DNA of 64,000 nt from Vibrio comitans (GCA_024346835.1 AP024867.1:186001-250000), one strand, 5' to 3'. Shown: positions 17,075 through 25,817, numbered from the stretch's first letter. The notes: a model not told the origin generated them from the sequence alone. Translations and numbers: made by a program.

Positions 17075-17626
17075 TTATATCTTGTTTGATTGTGGGTTAA
17101 ACAATAAATATAACCATAGTAATGTGCTTGCTATCCCCATCAAAAAGGTATCTATGAGCATAGCGACAACCAAAGCGACTGCGTAATACCAACCTTTGTG
17201 ACCACAGTTTTTCCAGCGTGCGACAGATAAGCCAATCGAGAACCAAAACAAAGCTAATAGGATCGGAAACAGCAACAATAGTGCGCTGTTACTGCCTGAA
17301 TTACCCGCCTGATGTGTAAGCATAAACATACTTAAGGCCGCGACCATAAAACTTGAAAAGGAATAGCCAAGGTAAGGAAGGCGTCGTAGGCGGTTAGTTT
17401 TGAATAAAAACACATTTTTAATGCTAACGTCATGTTCGCTATGTGTCGATTGATTCTCTGCACGGTAGATAGCAACAGCCCGCTCTTCAGATACCGCCTG
17501 TATGATACGACTGAAAATTTTAAAGCCTTGTTCATTAAGGCTTTTTATTTCTTCTGAGGCATTGCTATTGCCGAGATTAACGGCCAACACCACATTCTTC
17601 TTATACAAAATCTGATAGCTATTCAC
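17075..17626 (-). CDS. Membrane protein with DUF805-like C-terminal domain
   Basis: 183 residues. The first 75 are soluble and contain EEIKSLNEQGFKIFSRIIQA, which resembles a small alpha/beta sensor segment; residues 80-178 form three or four membrane helices in a DUF805-like layout (NRLRRLPYLGY at the start, ARWKNCGHKGWYYAV in the middle). The start is GTG 17626, immediately after the LysR stop (TAAGTG), with AAGGA 7 bases upstream, so it is translationally coupled to the LysR gene. The function is unknown. Confidence 0.65.
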   Translation of the reverse strand: MNSYQILYKKNVVLAVNLGNSNASEEIKSLNEQGFKIFSRIIQAVSEERAVAIYRAENQSTHSEHDVSIKNVFLFKTNRLRRLPYLGYSFSSFMVAALSMFMLTHQAGNSGSNSALLLLFPILLALFWFSIGLSVARWKNCGHKGWYYAVALVVAMLIDTFLMGIASTLLWLYLLFNPQSNKI

Positions 17627-18550
17627 TTATTTTCCTTTTCGAGCACTACGTTCTGATCTCAGTGATTCAAATTTATGGTAAATAAATTCTATCAGCCTAA
17701 CCAAACGTGCGGGTCTGAATCTGTCTTTATGGTAAATCATTGAAAATTCTACACTAGGTATATGCCAATCGGAAAATACTTGTTGTAATCTTTTGTCTTC
17801 TACTTCAGTTTGGCAATACAGCAAAGGCACACGAATAACACCATTACCCAGCAGAGCCCCATTCACCAAAGCACGGCCATTTTTACACTGTAAATTGCCA
17901 CTAATATTTACCTCAACGGTTTCCGCACTGTCGTTGTGAACGAAGCTCCAACGATTCACAGATCCCGTCAAGCAGCGATGTTTTTCCAGCTCTTTAGGAT
18001 GAGTAATAGTGTCGAGTTTTTCTAAATAAACGGGGCTGGCTAACGTAACCATATCAATATCGAGTAACTTGCGAGCGACAAAACCAGCATCTTGCAATGT
18101 TCCCATTCGAAAGGCGATATCAAAATCGTCTTGTATCAGATCAACTCTATGACTACTAAAATCCAAAGTCACATGTACATCAGGGTAGAGAGACATAAAC
18201 TCGTTGATCATAGGGACCAATATATCTTCACCAAGTACACCACCAACACAGTTGATGGCAATGTGTCCTCTCACCTCTTCCACATCATCTATTGCCGACA
18301 GCAATGCTTGGTTAATATGACTCAAGGAGGTCTGGCACTGCTCAAAAAGCTTTTGACCGGCTAGAGTCAGCTTTAAGGTACGAGTGGTTCTGACTAGCAA
18401 GGTAACCCCAAGATCGGACTCTAGCTGTGTCATCTGACGTGATATATGAGAGCGTGATACTTTAAGCGCCTCTGCAGCCCGCGTGAAATTGCCTAACTGT
18501 GCAATTAATACAAAAGAACGAATCTCCGCTAGGTTTATCTTATTTAACAT
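17627..18550 (-). CDS. LysR-family transcriptional regulator
   Basis: 307 residues. The N-terminal winged helix-turn-helix (about 5-64: NFTRAAEALKVSRSHISRQM) is followed by a periplasmic-binding-like effector domain (about 90-295). It belongs to the large group of LysR proteins whose effector domain begins RGHIAINCVGGVLGEDILVP. It is the middle gene of a compact three-gene unit: methyltransferase-like membrane protein, LysR (4 bases later), DUF805-like protein. Its targets are unknown; the divergent SDR gene at 19144 is a plausible candidate. Confidence 0.9.
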   Translation of the reverse strand: MLNKINLAEIRSFVLIAQLGNFTRAAEALKVSRSHISRQMTQLESDLGVTLLVRTTRTLKLTLAGQKLFEQCQTSLSHINQALLSAIDDVEEVRGHIAINCVGGVLGEDILVPMINEFMSLYPDVHVTLDFSSHRVDLIQDDFDIAFRMGTLQDAGFVARKLLDIDMVTLASPVYLEKLDTITHPKELEKHRCLTGSVNRWSFVHNDSAETVEVNISGNLQCKNGRALVNGALLGNGVIRVPLLYCQTEVEDKRLQQVFSDWHIPSVEFSMIYHKDRFRPARLVRLIEFIYHKFESLRSERSARKGK

Positions 18551-18553
18551 AGG

Positions 18554-19000
18554 CTACACCCATCTTTTTACTTTGCGGCAATATTCGTCATACGGCTTAC
18601 CAAATTTCGCCTGCAAAACCTGCTCTTCAGGCTTGATCTGAAACTGCGTTATGTACATTACAAACACCAAACAAAGAGCCAGTGCGGCTATAGATAGCAA
18701 TACACACGACCAAGCTACTAAAAATAAAGCGAGTGATACATACATTGGGTTTCGGCTATATCTAAATACGCCATGAGAAACCAGTAGGCTTGCTTGAGAA
18801 GGGTCTAATGGGTTGATAGTCGTCTTAGCCTGCTTAAAAGACACAATAGAAACCACAGCTAGCCATATGCCCGAAGCAAAAATAACCACTCCTAACAGCC
18901 ATACCAATAGGTTCGATGTAAAAGTAAAATTATCAACGTAGCCCCCCACCCCTCCGCATACCAGCATAACTATCGGTGGCGGTATTTTATTATTCAGCAT
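18554..19000 (-). CDS. Isoprenylcysteine carboxyl methyltransferase-like membrane protein
   Basis: 148 residues from ATG 19000 (GAGGG 5 bases upstream; a TTG at 19021 is less likely). Four membrane helices precede the ICMT/PEMT signature GVFRYSRNPMYVSLAL (about residues 87-102) and EEQVLQAKFGKPYDEYCRKV near the end, which form the S-adenosylmethionine pocket in this family. Bacterial members methylate small or lipid substrates, mostly undefined. It is the first gene of the LysR-containing operon and is divergent from the SDR gene at 19144. Confidence 0.8.
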   Translation of the reverse strand: MLNNKIPPPIVMLVCGGVGGYVDNFTFTSNLLVWLLGVVIFASGIWLAVVSIVSFKQAKTTINPLDPSQASLLVSHGVFRYSRNPMYVSLALFLVAWSCVLLSIAALALCLVFVMYITQFQIKPEEQVLQAKFGKPYDEYCRKVKRWV

Positions 19001-19143
19001 TCTACCCTCTGCGGTTAACAAGTTTATTGTTGCAGTATAGCAACAGTGTTTTACCTAAAGGGATATATATCAACAAAAGGTTCTCCACTAAAATGGCCTC
19101 CATCGACACAATGTGTGTTGCAAACCCTATTCGGAGAAGAGTG

Positions 19144-19863
19144 ATGAAAAAACTTATTGTTGTTACTGGCGCAAGTTCAGGTATCGGTGAAGCGATTGCA
19201 CGTCGTCTAAGTGATGAAGGGCACCCTCTTCTTCTTCTTGCACGTCGCGTGGAGAAACTTGAAGCCCTTCAACTTCCAAACACACTATGTGAAAAAGTGG
19301 ATGTTACCAACCAAGGTTCATTTGAAGCTGCTATTGCAAAAGCAGAAGCGCAGTTTGGCCCTGTAGACGGATTAGTTAACAACGCAGGTACTATGCTTCT
19401 TGGTCAAATCGACACCCAAGATGCACAAGAATGGAAGCGTATGTTCGATGTGAATGTACTAGGCCTACTTAACGGTATGCAATCTGTGCTTGCACCAATG
19501 AAGTCTCGCAACAGCGGCACTATCATCAATATAAGTTCAATTGCAGGTAAGAAAACGTTCCCTAACCACGCAGCATACTGCGGTACTAAATTCGCTGTAC
19601 ACGCGATTTCTGAGAATGTTCGTGAAGAAGTGGCTGCCGACAACGTTCGTGTCACTACTATCGCGCCTGGAGCTGTAGAAACTGAGCTTCTATCTCACAC
19701 CTCGTCTCAAGAGATCAAAGACGGCTACGACTCATGGAAAGAAGACATGGGTGGCGTACTAGCCGCTGATGACGTAGCTCGCGCAGTTCTGTTCGCATTC
19801 CAACAGCCTCAAAACGTCTGTATTCGCGAGATTGCGCTAGCGCCGACTAAACAGCAGCCATAG
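19144..19863 (+). CDS. SDR-family oxidoreductase (YdfG-like)
   Basis: 239-residue short-chain dehydrogenase. The nucleotide motif TGASSGIG is at residues 8-15, NNAG is near 79, and catalytic Ser (NISSIAG) and YxxxK (YCGTKFAVHA) are near 130-150. The early LARRVEKLE after beta-2 fits NADP preference. ATG 19144 lies 8 bases after GGAG; the frame is open further upstream but those codons precede the ribosome-binding site. Codon use is of the highly expressed type. The substrate is unknown; YdfG-type enzymes reduce 3-hydroxy acids and aldehydes. Confidence 0.87.
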   Translation: MKKLIVVTGASSGIGEAIARRLSDEGHPLLLLARRVEKLEALQLPNTLCEKVDVTNQGSFEAAIAKAEAQFGPVDGLVNNAGTMLLGQIDTQDAQEWKRMFDVNVLGLLNGMQSVLAPMKSRNSGTIINISSIAGKKTFPNHAAYCGTKFAVHAISENVREEVAADNVRVTTIAPGAVETELLSHTSSQEIKDGYDSWKEDMGGVLAADDVARAVLFAFQQPQNVCIREIALAPTKQQP

Positions 19864-19872
19864 TGAAAAGCC

Positions 19873-19914
19873 AGCCCGAGATGTTAGCGCTCTGTTAGCT
19901 AACCCTCTCGGGCT
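19873..19914 (+). terminator. Terminator of the SDR gene
   Basis: AGCCCGAG (19873-19880) pairs with CTCGGGCT (19907-19914), enclosing a second stem GTTAGC/GCTAAC, followed by TATTCTT. Confidence 0.7.
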
Positions 19915-20058
19915 TATTCTTATCATTCCTTACCGACACCCACCGTTAACATCCTCTCCTAATCGCTTGTTTCCCCTATATTTTTTGTTCTAGATTTCTA
20001 TTATTTATTCGATATTCTTGCGATAAATTCATCGTATTTTGTACACAAGGATATTAGT

Positions 20059-20673
20059 TTGAGCACCAAAATTCTGATTGTTATTAGTTCAAGCATACTG
20101 CTTGCTTCCCACGCCTATGCTAAGACAAACACCGACTTTTTAACGCTTTCAATTGGAGGATCTACCATAGAGCATACCAAGGTAGATGATGTTAGAGAGC
20201 GAGGTACCACCATGGGTGTTTATGCACAGAAGTCTATTGCGAATGGGCTAATTTATTCGGGTCAATACGATGGAAATCTGGTTGAAGACAAGAATGATAC
20301 CTATGAATATCAAGAACATATAGCAAGAATAGGCTTAGACTATAACCTAACGAAAAATAAAGACTACGACTTCTATATTGGCGGAAAAATAGGCTACTGG
20401 TATGCAGAGTACAAATCAGACGAAGGCAAAAGCCATTTAGAAGACGTCATCTATGGCCCAAGTGTCACCTTTGTTGACAACTTTGGTAACTGGGATCTAA
20501 TAGCTAACTATGGTTACTACCTAGGCTTTGAAGACGAAGGCATGCACGAGGCAAAGATCAATGCCGTGTATAAAGTTAGCCATAATTTGGGATTAGGACT
20601 TGAGTATCGTTATCAAAACCTATTTGACCAAGATCGACACTCTTATTTTGCACAAGCCAGATTTTATTTCTAA
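20059..20673 (+). CDS. Small outer-membrane beta-barrel protein
   Basis: 204 residues. TTG 20059, 8 bases after AAGGA, is the only start that provides the signal peptide (about 1-21, ending SHAYA). The mature part alternates polar and aromatic residues in about eight strands (for example YDFYIGGKIGYWYAEYK, NLGLGLEYRYQ) and ends ARFYF with a terminal Phe, the usual BAM-recognition signature. It resembles OmpA-like or opacity-type 8-strand barrels; the function is unknown. Confidence 0.75.
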   Translation: MSTKILIVISSSILLASHAYAKTNTDFLTLSIGGSTIEHTKVDDVRERGTTMGVYAQKSIANGLIYSGQYDGNLVEDKNDTYEYQEHIARIGLDYNLTKNKDYDFYIGGKIGYWYAEYKSDEGKSHLEDVIYGPSVTFVDNFGNWDLIANYGYYLGFEDEGMHEAKINAVYKVSHNLGLGLEYRYQNLFDQDRHSYFAQARFYF

Positions 20674-20778
20674 ATAATTAGGCAACTCACAAAATCCACT
20701 TTATTAGCAATGCTATTGCTATGCGAGAAAGTCGCACATTTTCGCTACATAATTCCAATCTCGACCGTTACTCTCATT

Positions 20779-20806
20779 GAGCCCAAAACTCTCAAAGTTT
20801 GGGCTC
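20779..20806. terminator. Hairpin after the beta-barrel gene
   Basis: GAGCCCAAA (20779-20787) / TTTGGGCTC (20798-20806), a perfect 9-bp stem 105 bases beyond the stop, with no T tract. Confidence 0.45.
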
Positions 20807-20909
20807 GCTAAGCTCTACCCTTCAAGATTATTTCAAAAATCACAAAAGTAATTTGTCAAAGACACTATTTTTCACAAATCAGTTTTGCTGAATAATCCAC
20901 TCCATCGAT

Positions 20910-20926
20910 TGATACACACCGTATCA
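20910..20926. promoter_or_regulatory. Operator-like palindrome upstream of the MFS gene
   Basis: TGATAC-ACACC-GTATCA is a perfect 6+5+6 inverted repeat 19 bases before the start codon of the MFS gene, and a repressor bound there would block transcription or translation. No regulator gene is adjacent. Confidence 0.45.
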
Positions 20927-20945
20927 GCATAGAGAGAGAAGAATT

Positions 20946-22148
20946 ATGCCTTTAGCATTACTCGCGTTAACGCTAAGCGCGTTCGCAATCGGAACAACAG
21001 AATTCGTAATTGTAGGGCTGATTCCTACTATGGCTGCTGACCTCAACGTGTCGGTTCCTTCCGCAGGACTTCTTGTTAGTCTTTACGCTCTTGGCGTGGC
21101 GATTGGTGCTCCAGTGCTAACCGCGCTTACGGGTAAGTGGAACCGCAAAAAAGTACTGCTTGCCGTAATGAGCCTTTTTGTCGCGGGTAACCTTTTGGCA
21201 TGGCAGGCGCCGAGCTACAACACCTTAATACTTGCTCGCATCTTAACGGGCCTTGCTCATGGGGTGTTCTTCTCCATCGGTTCGACTATCGCAACAGGTT
21301 TGGTCTCTAAAGAGAAAGCCGCAAGTGCTATCGCAATCATGTTTACGGGTTTAACCGTTGCTCTGGTGACGGGTGTGCCTCTCGGAACCTATATTGGTCA
21401 AACATTTGGCTGGCAGGCAACGTTTTTGATTGTAGCAATACTAGGTCTTATCGCATTAATTGGTAGTGCTCTACTTGTACCAAACAACCTAAAACAACCA
21501 CCAGCGGCAAAACTATCAGCGCAGTTAAAGGTATTAACTCAGCCCCGCCTACTGCTGGTGTATGCGATTACAGCGCTAGGTTACGGCGGTACGTTTACCG
21601 CGTTTACCTTCCTTGCTCCTATCTTGCAAGATGTATCCGGCTTTAACCCAAGTGCCATCGGCATCATCATGTTGGTGTACGGCGTATCAGTGGCGATTGG
21701 TAACATCTGGGGCGGTAAAATGGCTGACAAGATGGGGCCTGTAAAAGCGCTAACCGTGATCTTTTCGGGATTAGCCACTGTATTGTTTGTATTTAACTTT
21801 ACCGCATACAACTCAATTGCGGCTGTTGCGACAATTTTGGTTTGGGGAGCATTTGCTTTTGGTAATGTACCTGGTCTACAAGTTTACGTGGTAAGCCTTG
21901 CAGAGAAACATACACCAGAAGCTGTTGATGTAGCATCAGGTCTTAATATTGCTGCTTTTAACGTAGGTATTGCACTGGGTTCATGGGGCGGCGGTATGAT
22001 CGTTGCTCACGAAAGCCTTGGCTTGATGCATACGCCTTGGATTGGCGGTGCAGTAGTCATTGTGGCTCTACTGTTAACTCGCTTTAGCGGCGCACTGGAC
22101 AAGCGTGTTGAACATGATAATTGCGCTGCGCAAGCGGAAGCTGCTTAA
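20946..22148 (+). CDS. MFS transporter, AraJ/YdhP-like (DHA1)
   Basis: 400-residue, 12-helix major facilitator. The opening LTLSAFAIGTTEFVIVGLIP and the loop 2-3 motif TGKWNRKKVLLAVM are characteristic of the AraJ/YdhP/PbuE-like drug or nucleoside exporters. Motif C (GVPLGTYIGQTFGWQATF) in helix 5 indicates an antiporter. GAGAGAAGAATT precedes ATG as the ribosome-binding site. The gene is single, preceded by an operator-like palindrome and followed by a strong terminator. The exported compound is not known. Confidence 0.9.
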   Translation: MPLALLALTLSAFAIGTTEFVIVGLIPTMAADLNVSVPSAGLLVSLYALGVAIGAPVLTALTGKWNRKKVLLAVMSLFVAGNLLAWQAPSYNTLILARILTGLAHGVFFSIGSTIATGLVSKEKAASAIAIMFTGLTVALVTGVPLGTYIGQTFGWQATFLIVAILGLIALIGSALLVPNNLKQPPAAKLSAQLKVLTQPRLLLVYAITALGYGGTFTAFTFLAPILQDVSGFNPSAIGIIMLVYGVSVAIGNIWGGKMADKMGPVKALTVIFSGLATVLFVFNFTAYNSIAAVATILVWGAFAFGNVPGLQVYVVSLAEKHTPEAVDVASGLNIAAFNVGIALGSWGGGMIVAHESLGLMHTPWIGGAVVIVALLLTRFSGALDKRVEHDNCAAQAEAA

Positions 22149-22178
22149 TTTCCACCTTTAACAGAAATTAGCCTTGTA

Positions 22179-22215
22179 GGCCTGTGCTTTCAAACTGAGG
22201 GTACAGGCCTTTTTA
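22179..22215 (+). terminator. Terminator of the MFS gene
   Basis: AGGCCTGT (22179-22186) / ACAGGCCT (22204-22211) followed by TTTT. Confidence 0.8.
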
Positions 22216-22283
22216 TGCAAATATCGCTACACAACTTAGTTATTTGTATTATTATAAGCTTTTAAGTCGCGCAAATATTAGCC

Positions 22284-22580
22284 ATGCTCCCTCGCAAACC
22301 TGATCGCCACACTGCAATGCATAACCTTATCGAACAAGTGAAGCTCGAGTTGCCTCTGTACGAAGATGAAACCTTTGTCTGTGGTACGGGGACTGATTGT
22401 GTTGGCTGCCCTAAAAAACTCATGGAACTAGTCGATACCGAGCTAAGCTACTGGGAACACTATATCTCCGATGGCACTGCGCCTAACTTCGATGACATTA
22501 GACGCTTTGGGAAACTGTGCAAAAACGTTAAACGAGCATTAATTCGTAACAACGTCCCTTTGCTCAATTCGGCTTCGTAG
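22284..22580 (+). CDS. Small Cys-motif protein, unknown
   Basis: 98 residues with the pattern CGTGTDCVGCPKKLMELVD around residues 33-52; three cysteines (C-x6-C-x2-C) and a fourth in KLCKNVKR could hold metal or Fe-S. There is no signal peptide. ATG 22284 has a weak ribosome-binding site; a second in-frame ATG at 22317 is possible. Its 3' end overlaps the 3' end of the convergent TPR gene by 42 bases. The sequence looks conserved in marine gammaproteobacteria, but I cannot name a function. Confidence 0.65.
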   Translation: MLPRKPDRHTAMHNLIEQVKLELPLYEDETFVCGTGTDCVGCPKKLMELVDTELSYWEHYISDGTAPNFDDIRRFGKLCKNVKRALIRNNVPLLNSAS

Positions 22581-23540
22581 GTTGGCAACAACATGCGGTG
22601 GTGCGATTTTTTCTAACTGCATCAGGCATACCTCCGCTTTATTATCCGAGTGACGAATCTTAAAATCGCATACTGCATAAAGTTGCTCTGGCTGACCTGA
22701 TATTTGATAAGCCTTTTTTAATGAAGACAAGGCCAGTTGTTTATCATAAGCCTCCTGAAGCACGCCATTGACATACCAATACTGGCTATTGGTTTTTGCG
22801 ATCTTAGCGGCACTATTCATGCTCTGTGCTGCCTGATGTGGCTTGTTCAGCCTCACCAACGTCAAAGACTTTGCGTACAACAGGCTTGGCTCGTTAGGGT
22901 AAGCAATTAACGCCTCATTGATAACCGCTAATGCCTGTTCATCTTGCTGATTAAGACGATAGCTTTCAGCAATCCCAATCCATGCATCCACTCCCCCCTC
23001 TGAACCTTCTATCAATTTACCATAGACATTTCTCGCAACGTCATAGTCACGAATGTACAGATAGCCTTGGGCTAATGCCATCATAGACGCTTCGCTATCT
23101 TCAAGAATCAAGGTAGAAGCCCAGTCATCGAATAAAGGATCAAACTGTCGCCTTTGAACCGCATTCATTTCAACGTAATCAACAACTAGGTTTTCAGCGA
23201 CCGCCATTCTTACATCTAGCACCAAATCGTCCATCAAAGGCGATAGTAGACGCCAGCGATGAGTCAATTGATATGGCGCCGTTGCTCTAACGGAGGCTTC
23301 CCGAATGTCATGGTGATTGTCCTTGAGCCCCCGAGCAACAGCGATAAGGGCACTCTGACTTGGAAAGCTAGCAAGTTGCTCTAGTGCCTCAATACGTTCA
23401 GAACGGCTATTGCTTTTATCCTGCGCTATATACGACAACTGCTCCGCTGTTTGATTGGCAGCACTAGAAGGTGCAGCTAGCAGCAGAGAAACTACCATAG
23501 CGGTTGTAGCAACTAGGATATTCAGTCTTCTACTCATCAA
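22539..23540 (-). CDS. Exported HEAT/TPR-repeat protein, heme-free relative of the octaheme cytochrome
   Basis: 333 residues with a Sec signal (about 1-27, ending APSSAA). Residues 35-150 are HEAT-like helices (SERIEALEQLASFPSQSALI, IREASVRATA) and 155-300 are TPR helices (ARNVYGKLIEGSEGGVDAWI, NQQDEQALAVINEALIAYPN). The C-terminus parallels that of the octaheme cytochrome at 37829: AYQISGQPEQLYAVC against AFRISGNPQQLYARC, then QLEKIAPPHVVANLRSRI against ELEKYAPAQVIKGLRAKL. It has no CxxCH. Its start overlaps the stop of the sulfatase maturase by 4 bases, so the two are translationally coupled. It is likely a periplasmic scaffold or adaptor. Confidence 0.8.
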   Translation of the reverse strand: MMSRRLNILVATTAMVVSLLLAAPSSAANQTAEQLSYIAQDKSNSRSERIEALEQLASFPSQSALIAVARGLKDNHHDIREASVRATAPYQLTHRWRLLSPLMDDLVLDVRMAVAENLVVDYVEMNAVQRRQFDPLFDDWASTLILEDSEASMMALAQGYLYIRDYDVARNVYGKLIEGSEGGVDAWIGIAESYRLNQQDEQALAVINEALIAYPNEPSLLYAKSLTLVRLNKPHQAAQSMNSAAKIAKTNSQYWYVNGVLQEAYDKQLALSSLKKAYQISGQPEQLYAVCDFKIRHSDNKAEVCLMQLEKIAPPHVVANLRSRIEQRDVVTN

Positions 23541-24868
23541 AATTTGGCACCAAAAGTATTGTTTGGCTGTGGTTGAGACAGCGCCTCTCGCACTATTTTA
23601 TCGCTAAACTTGCCATGCGCTACGGGGTAACCCATCACCCTTAATATGTGTGCTATGGAGCGATCAGCATGCTTATAGAATTTGTGCCAGCCAGCACATA
23701 GATAATTCAATCCTGGCTCACCTGAACGGGTGCGAATGAAGCGATTCTTTGGGCACTCACCAAAGCAAGCAAACTTATAATCACACTTGTTGCATTGTTC
23801 TGTCAGGCTCTTGGTTTTATTAAACCCAAAGCTCTGTTGTTTACTCGAGAATGCTAGGTCATCCAATTTATCAACATGGATATTGCCAATTTTGTATTCT
23901 GGATAAACGTAATGGTCACAAGCAAATACATCGCCTGTTGGCTCCATCGCCAAACCTTTACCACAGAACTCTCCTAGTGTGCATAGTGGATTTCTGCGTC
24001 CCATCCAGGTCTCGACAAAGGCTTCAAAATATTGAACAAATACCTTGCCGACATCACGACTCGCCCACTCATCAAACACAGCGATAAGAAAATTACCCCA
24101 TGCCTCATCCGACACGCACCAAGACTCCATAACAGAGTTTTTTGAACCGGGGATAAGGCGTTTATCACCCTGACGCGGTTGTAGATCGTCTTGCCATGTT
24201 TGTGGGGCGGTATCACGAAAGGATTTTTGTTCCACAATCGGGATGAACTGCATTTGTGGCGACTTTACTTCGTCGCGCAAGAATCGATAAACCTCTAAAG
24301 GATTACGACTGGTAAGGTTGTTGATACAGGTTAACGTAGCAAAGCTCACCTGATATTCATGAAGCAGTTTAACCGCTTCCATAACTTGTTTGTGCGTACC
24401 GCGCCCTGCTTTATTGGTTCGGTAGGCATCGTGATACATGGCTGGGCCATCAATACTGAGGCCCACCAAAAAGTTATTCTCTTTTAAGAACTGACACCAC
24501 TTAGCAGTTAGCAAGGTACCATTGGTTTGCAGATCGTTTGAGATGCTTACGCCAACAGGCTGATACTTTTTTTGCAGTTCAACGATCTTTTCAAAGTAAG
24601 GGAGCCCCAATAATGTCGGTTCTCCACCCTGCCATGAAAAAATGATCTCTGGTGTATTTTGAGCTTCGATATACTGCTTAATATATTGCTCAAGATCGTG
24701 CTCACTCATCTCTGGGGAGCAGCCCTTTTTATAGTCCAGCAGGTCTTGCTTGCTTAGGTAATAGCAGTAGTTGCAATCAATATTGCACGCAGCACCAATG
24801 GGCTTAGCCATTACATGCATTCGCTTAGAAGGTTTGCCGTTAAATTGTGGGCCTTGAGTCAACAACAT
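23537..24868 (-). CDS. Anaerobic-type sulfatase-maturating radical SAM enzyme (anSME)
   Basis: Oxidises the active-site Cys or Ser of sulfatases to formylglycine in the cytoplasm before export, without oxygen. 443 aa. The radical SAM cluster motif CNIDCNYC is at residues 28-35, with the anSME hallmark PIGAACNIDCNYCYYLSK; the C-terminal SPASM domain supplies cysteines for two more clusters (CTLGEFCGKG, FACDHY, EQCNKCDYKFACFGECPKNR, YLCAGW). Length and motifs fit the family. It is the first gene of a two-gene operon with the HEAT/TPR protein and is divergent from the FGE-fold lipoprotein. Presumed clients are the two CTAGR sulfatases at 40200 and 46462; none is adjacent. Confidence 0.92.
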   Translation of the reverse strand: MLLTQGPQFNGKPSKRMHVMAKPIGAACNIDCNYCYYLSKQDLLDYKKGCSPEMSEHDLEQYIKQYIEAQNTPEIIFSWQGGEPTLLGLPYFEKIVELQKKYQPVGVSISNDLQTNGTLLTAKWCQFLKENNFLVGLSIDGPAMYHDAYRTNKAGRGTHKQVMEAVKLLHEYQVSFATLTCINNLTSRNPLEVYRFLRDEVKSPQMQFIPIVEQKSFRDTAPQTWQDDLQPRQGDKRLIPGSKNSVMESWCVSDEAWGNFLIAVFDEWASRDVGKVFVQYFEAFVETWMGRRNPLCTLGEFCGKGLAMEPTGDVFACDHYVYPEYKIGNIHVDKLDDLAFSSKQQSFGFNKTKSLTEQCNKCDYKFACFGECPKNRFIRTRSGEPGLNYLCAGWHKFYKHADRSIAHILRVMGYPVAHGKFSDKIVREALSQPQPNNTFGAKF

Positions 24869-24911
24869 ATCGATACCGTTATCTTGGATGCCAAAAACAG
24901 CTCTATTTTAA

Positions 24912-24957
24912 CTTTTGGTTATATCAAAGGCTTGTTATTGCGCATATAACCATTTGG
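24912..24957. promoter_or_regulatory. Paired TATAACC boxes between maturase and FGE-fold genes
   Basis: ATATAACCATTTGG on the plus strand (24944-24957) and ATATAACCAAAAG on the minus strand (24924-24912) point outward, one toward each divergent gene; together they form the inverted repeat GGTTATAT-N19-ATATAACC. Similar boxes lie upstream of the MoxR operon and the second sulfatase. A shared regulator, perhaps the LysR at 30314, is suggested but not shown. Confidence 0.45.
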
Positions 24958-25007
24958 AAAATGACGCATTGTTAAACTAATGTCTCATTTTTTGACAGAG
25001 ACCAAAT

Positions 25008-25793
25008 ATGAACCTGCGTTTGACGACTTTTCGCCCTTTATTAGCATGGACGCTAGTGTTAACAATGACAGGATGCTCACTATTTGAACCTCACCCTCTC
25101 ACCAATCAGATCGAAGCCGACATGGTGTTCGTTGCTGGGGGCGCTTATCTCATGGGTTCTGATTCCGATGAGGCCAATGCCTCAGAACAACCTGCGCACC
25201 AAGTGAGTGTAGATAGCTTTTATATTTCTAAATTCGAGGTCACACAGTCTTTGTTTGAAGAGGTCATGGGGCATTCAAGAAGCTTCTTCAAAGACCCTCA
25301 AATCCCAGTCAATAACTTAAGTTGGCAGCAAGCTAATTACTTCATCGAAAAACTCAATAAAATTACAGGTCAAAAGTACCGACTGCCTACCGAGGCGGAG
25401 TGGGAATTTGCGGCGCGTGGGGGCAATAACTCGAAGGGATATACTTATAGTGGCTCCAACAACATCGATGATGTCGCATGGCATGCAGGCAATGCCAACA
25501 ACCGAGCGCATCGTGTAGGACAGAAAAAACCTAATGAGTTGGGGCTATATGACATGACCGGCAACGTAGGTGAATTTACCATCGATGCCTATGAAGCCAC
25601 ATTTTATCGCAATTCACCAATACTCAACCCAAACAACGCACAAGATACCGATATTGGGCTTGCCCATAAGTCTGTTCGCGGGGGTAGTTTTTCCTATGCC
25701 GCCAATGAATCTGAAAACTACCGAAGAGACTTTGCTAGCCAGTCTATAATTATGTCGGATATGGGACTGCGTCTAGTTAGAGACGCTCGCTAA
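25008..25793 (+). CDS. FGE/SUMF1-fold lipoprotein lacking the catalytic cysteines
   Basis: 261 residues. A lipoprotein signal ends at Cys23 (lipobox TMTGC, Ser at +2, so probably outer membrane). The rest is a formylglycine-generating-enzyme-type domain: MVFVAGGAYLMGSDS near 43, FEVTQSLFEEVMG near 80, RLPTEAEWEFAARGG near 125, and GLYDMTGNVGEF near 185. In true oxygen-dependent FGEs the segment RGGSxxC and a second Cys five residues later form the copper site; here it reads RGGSFSYAANESENYRR with no Cys, and the usual GNVWEW is GNVGEF. It is therefore unlikely to make formylglycine and may be a structural or binding protein. It forms an operon with the phosphatase gene 24 bases downstream. 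Confidence 0.85.
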   Translation: MNLRLTTFRPLLAWTLVLTMTGCSLFEPHPLTNQIEADMVFVAGGAYLMGSDSDEANASEQPAHQVSVDSFYISKFEVTQSLFEEVMGHSRSFFKDPQIPVNNLSWQQANYFIEKLNKITGQKYRLPTEAEWEFAARGGNNSKGYTYSGSNNIDDVAWHAGNANNRAHRVGQKKPNELGLYDMTGNVGEFTIDAYEATFYRNSPILNPNNAQDTDIGLAHKSVRGGSFSYAANESENYRRDFASQSIIMSDMGLRLVRDAR

Positions 25794-25817
25794 TTTAACT
25801 CAAGGACAAATACCCTA

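Noticed and set aside
25008..25793. A working formylglycine-generating enzyme
   Set aside because: Both copper-site cysteines of FGE are absent and the protein is lipid-anchored outside the cytoplasm.
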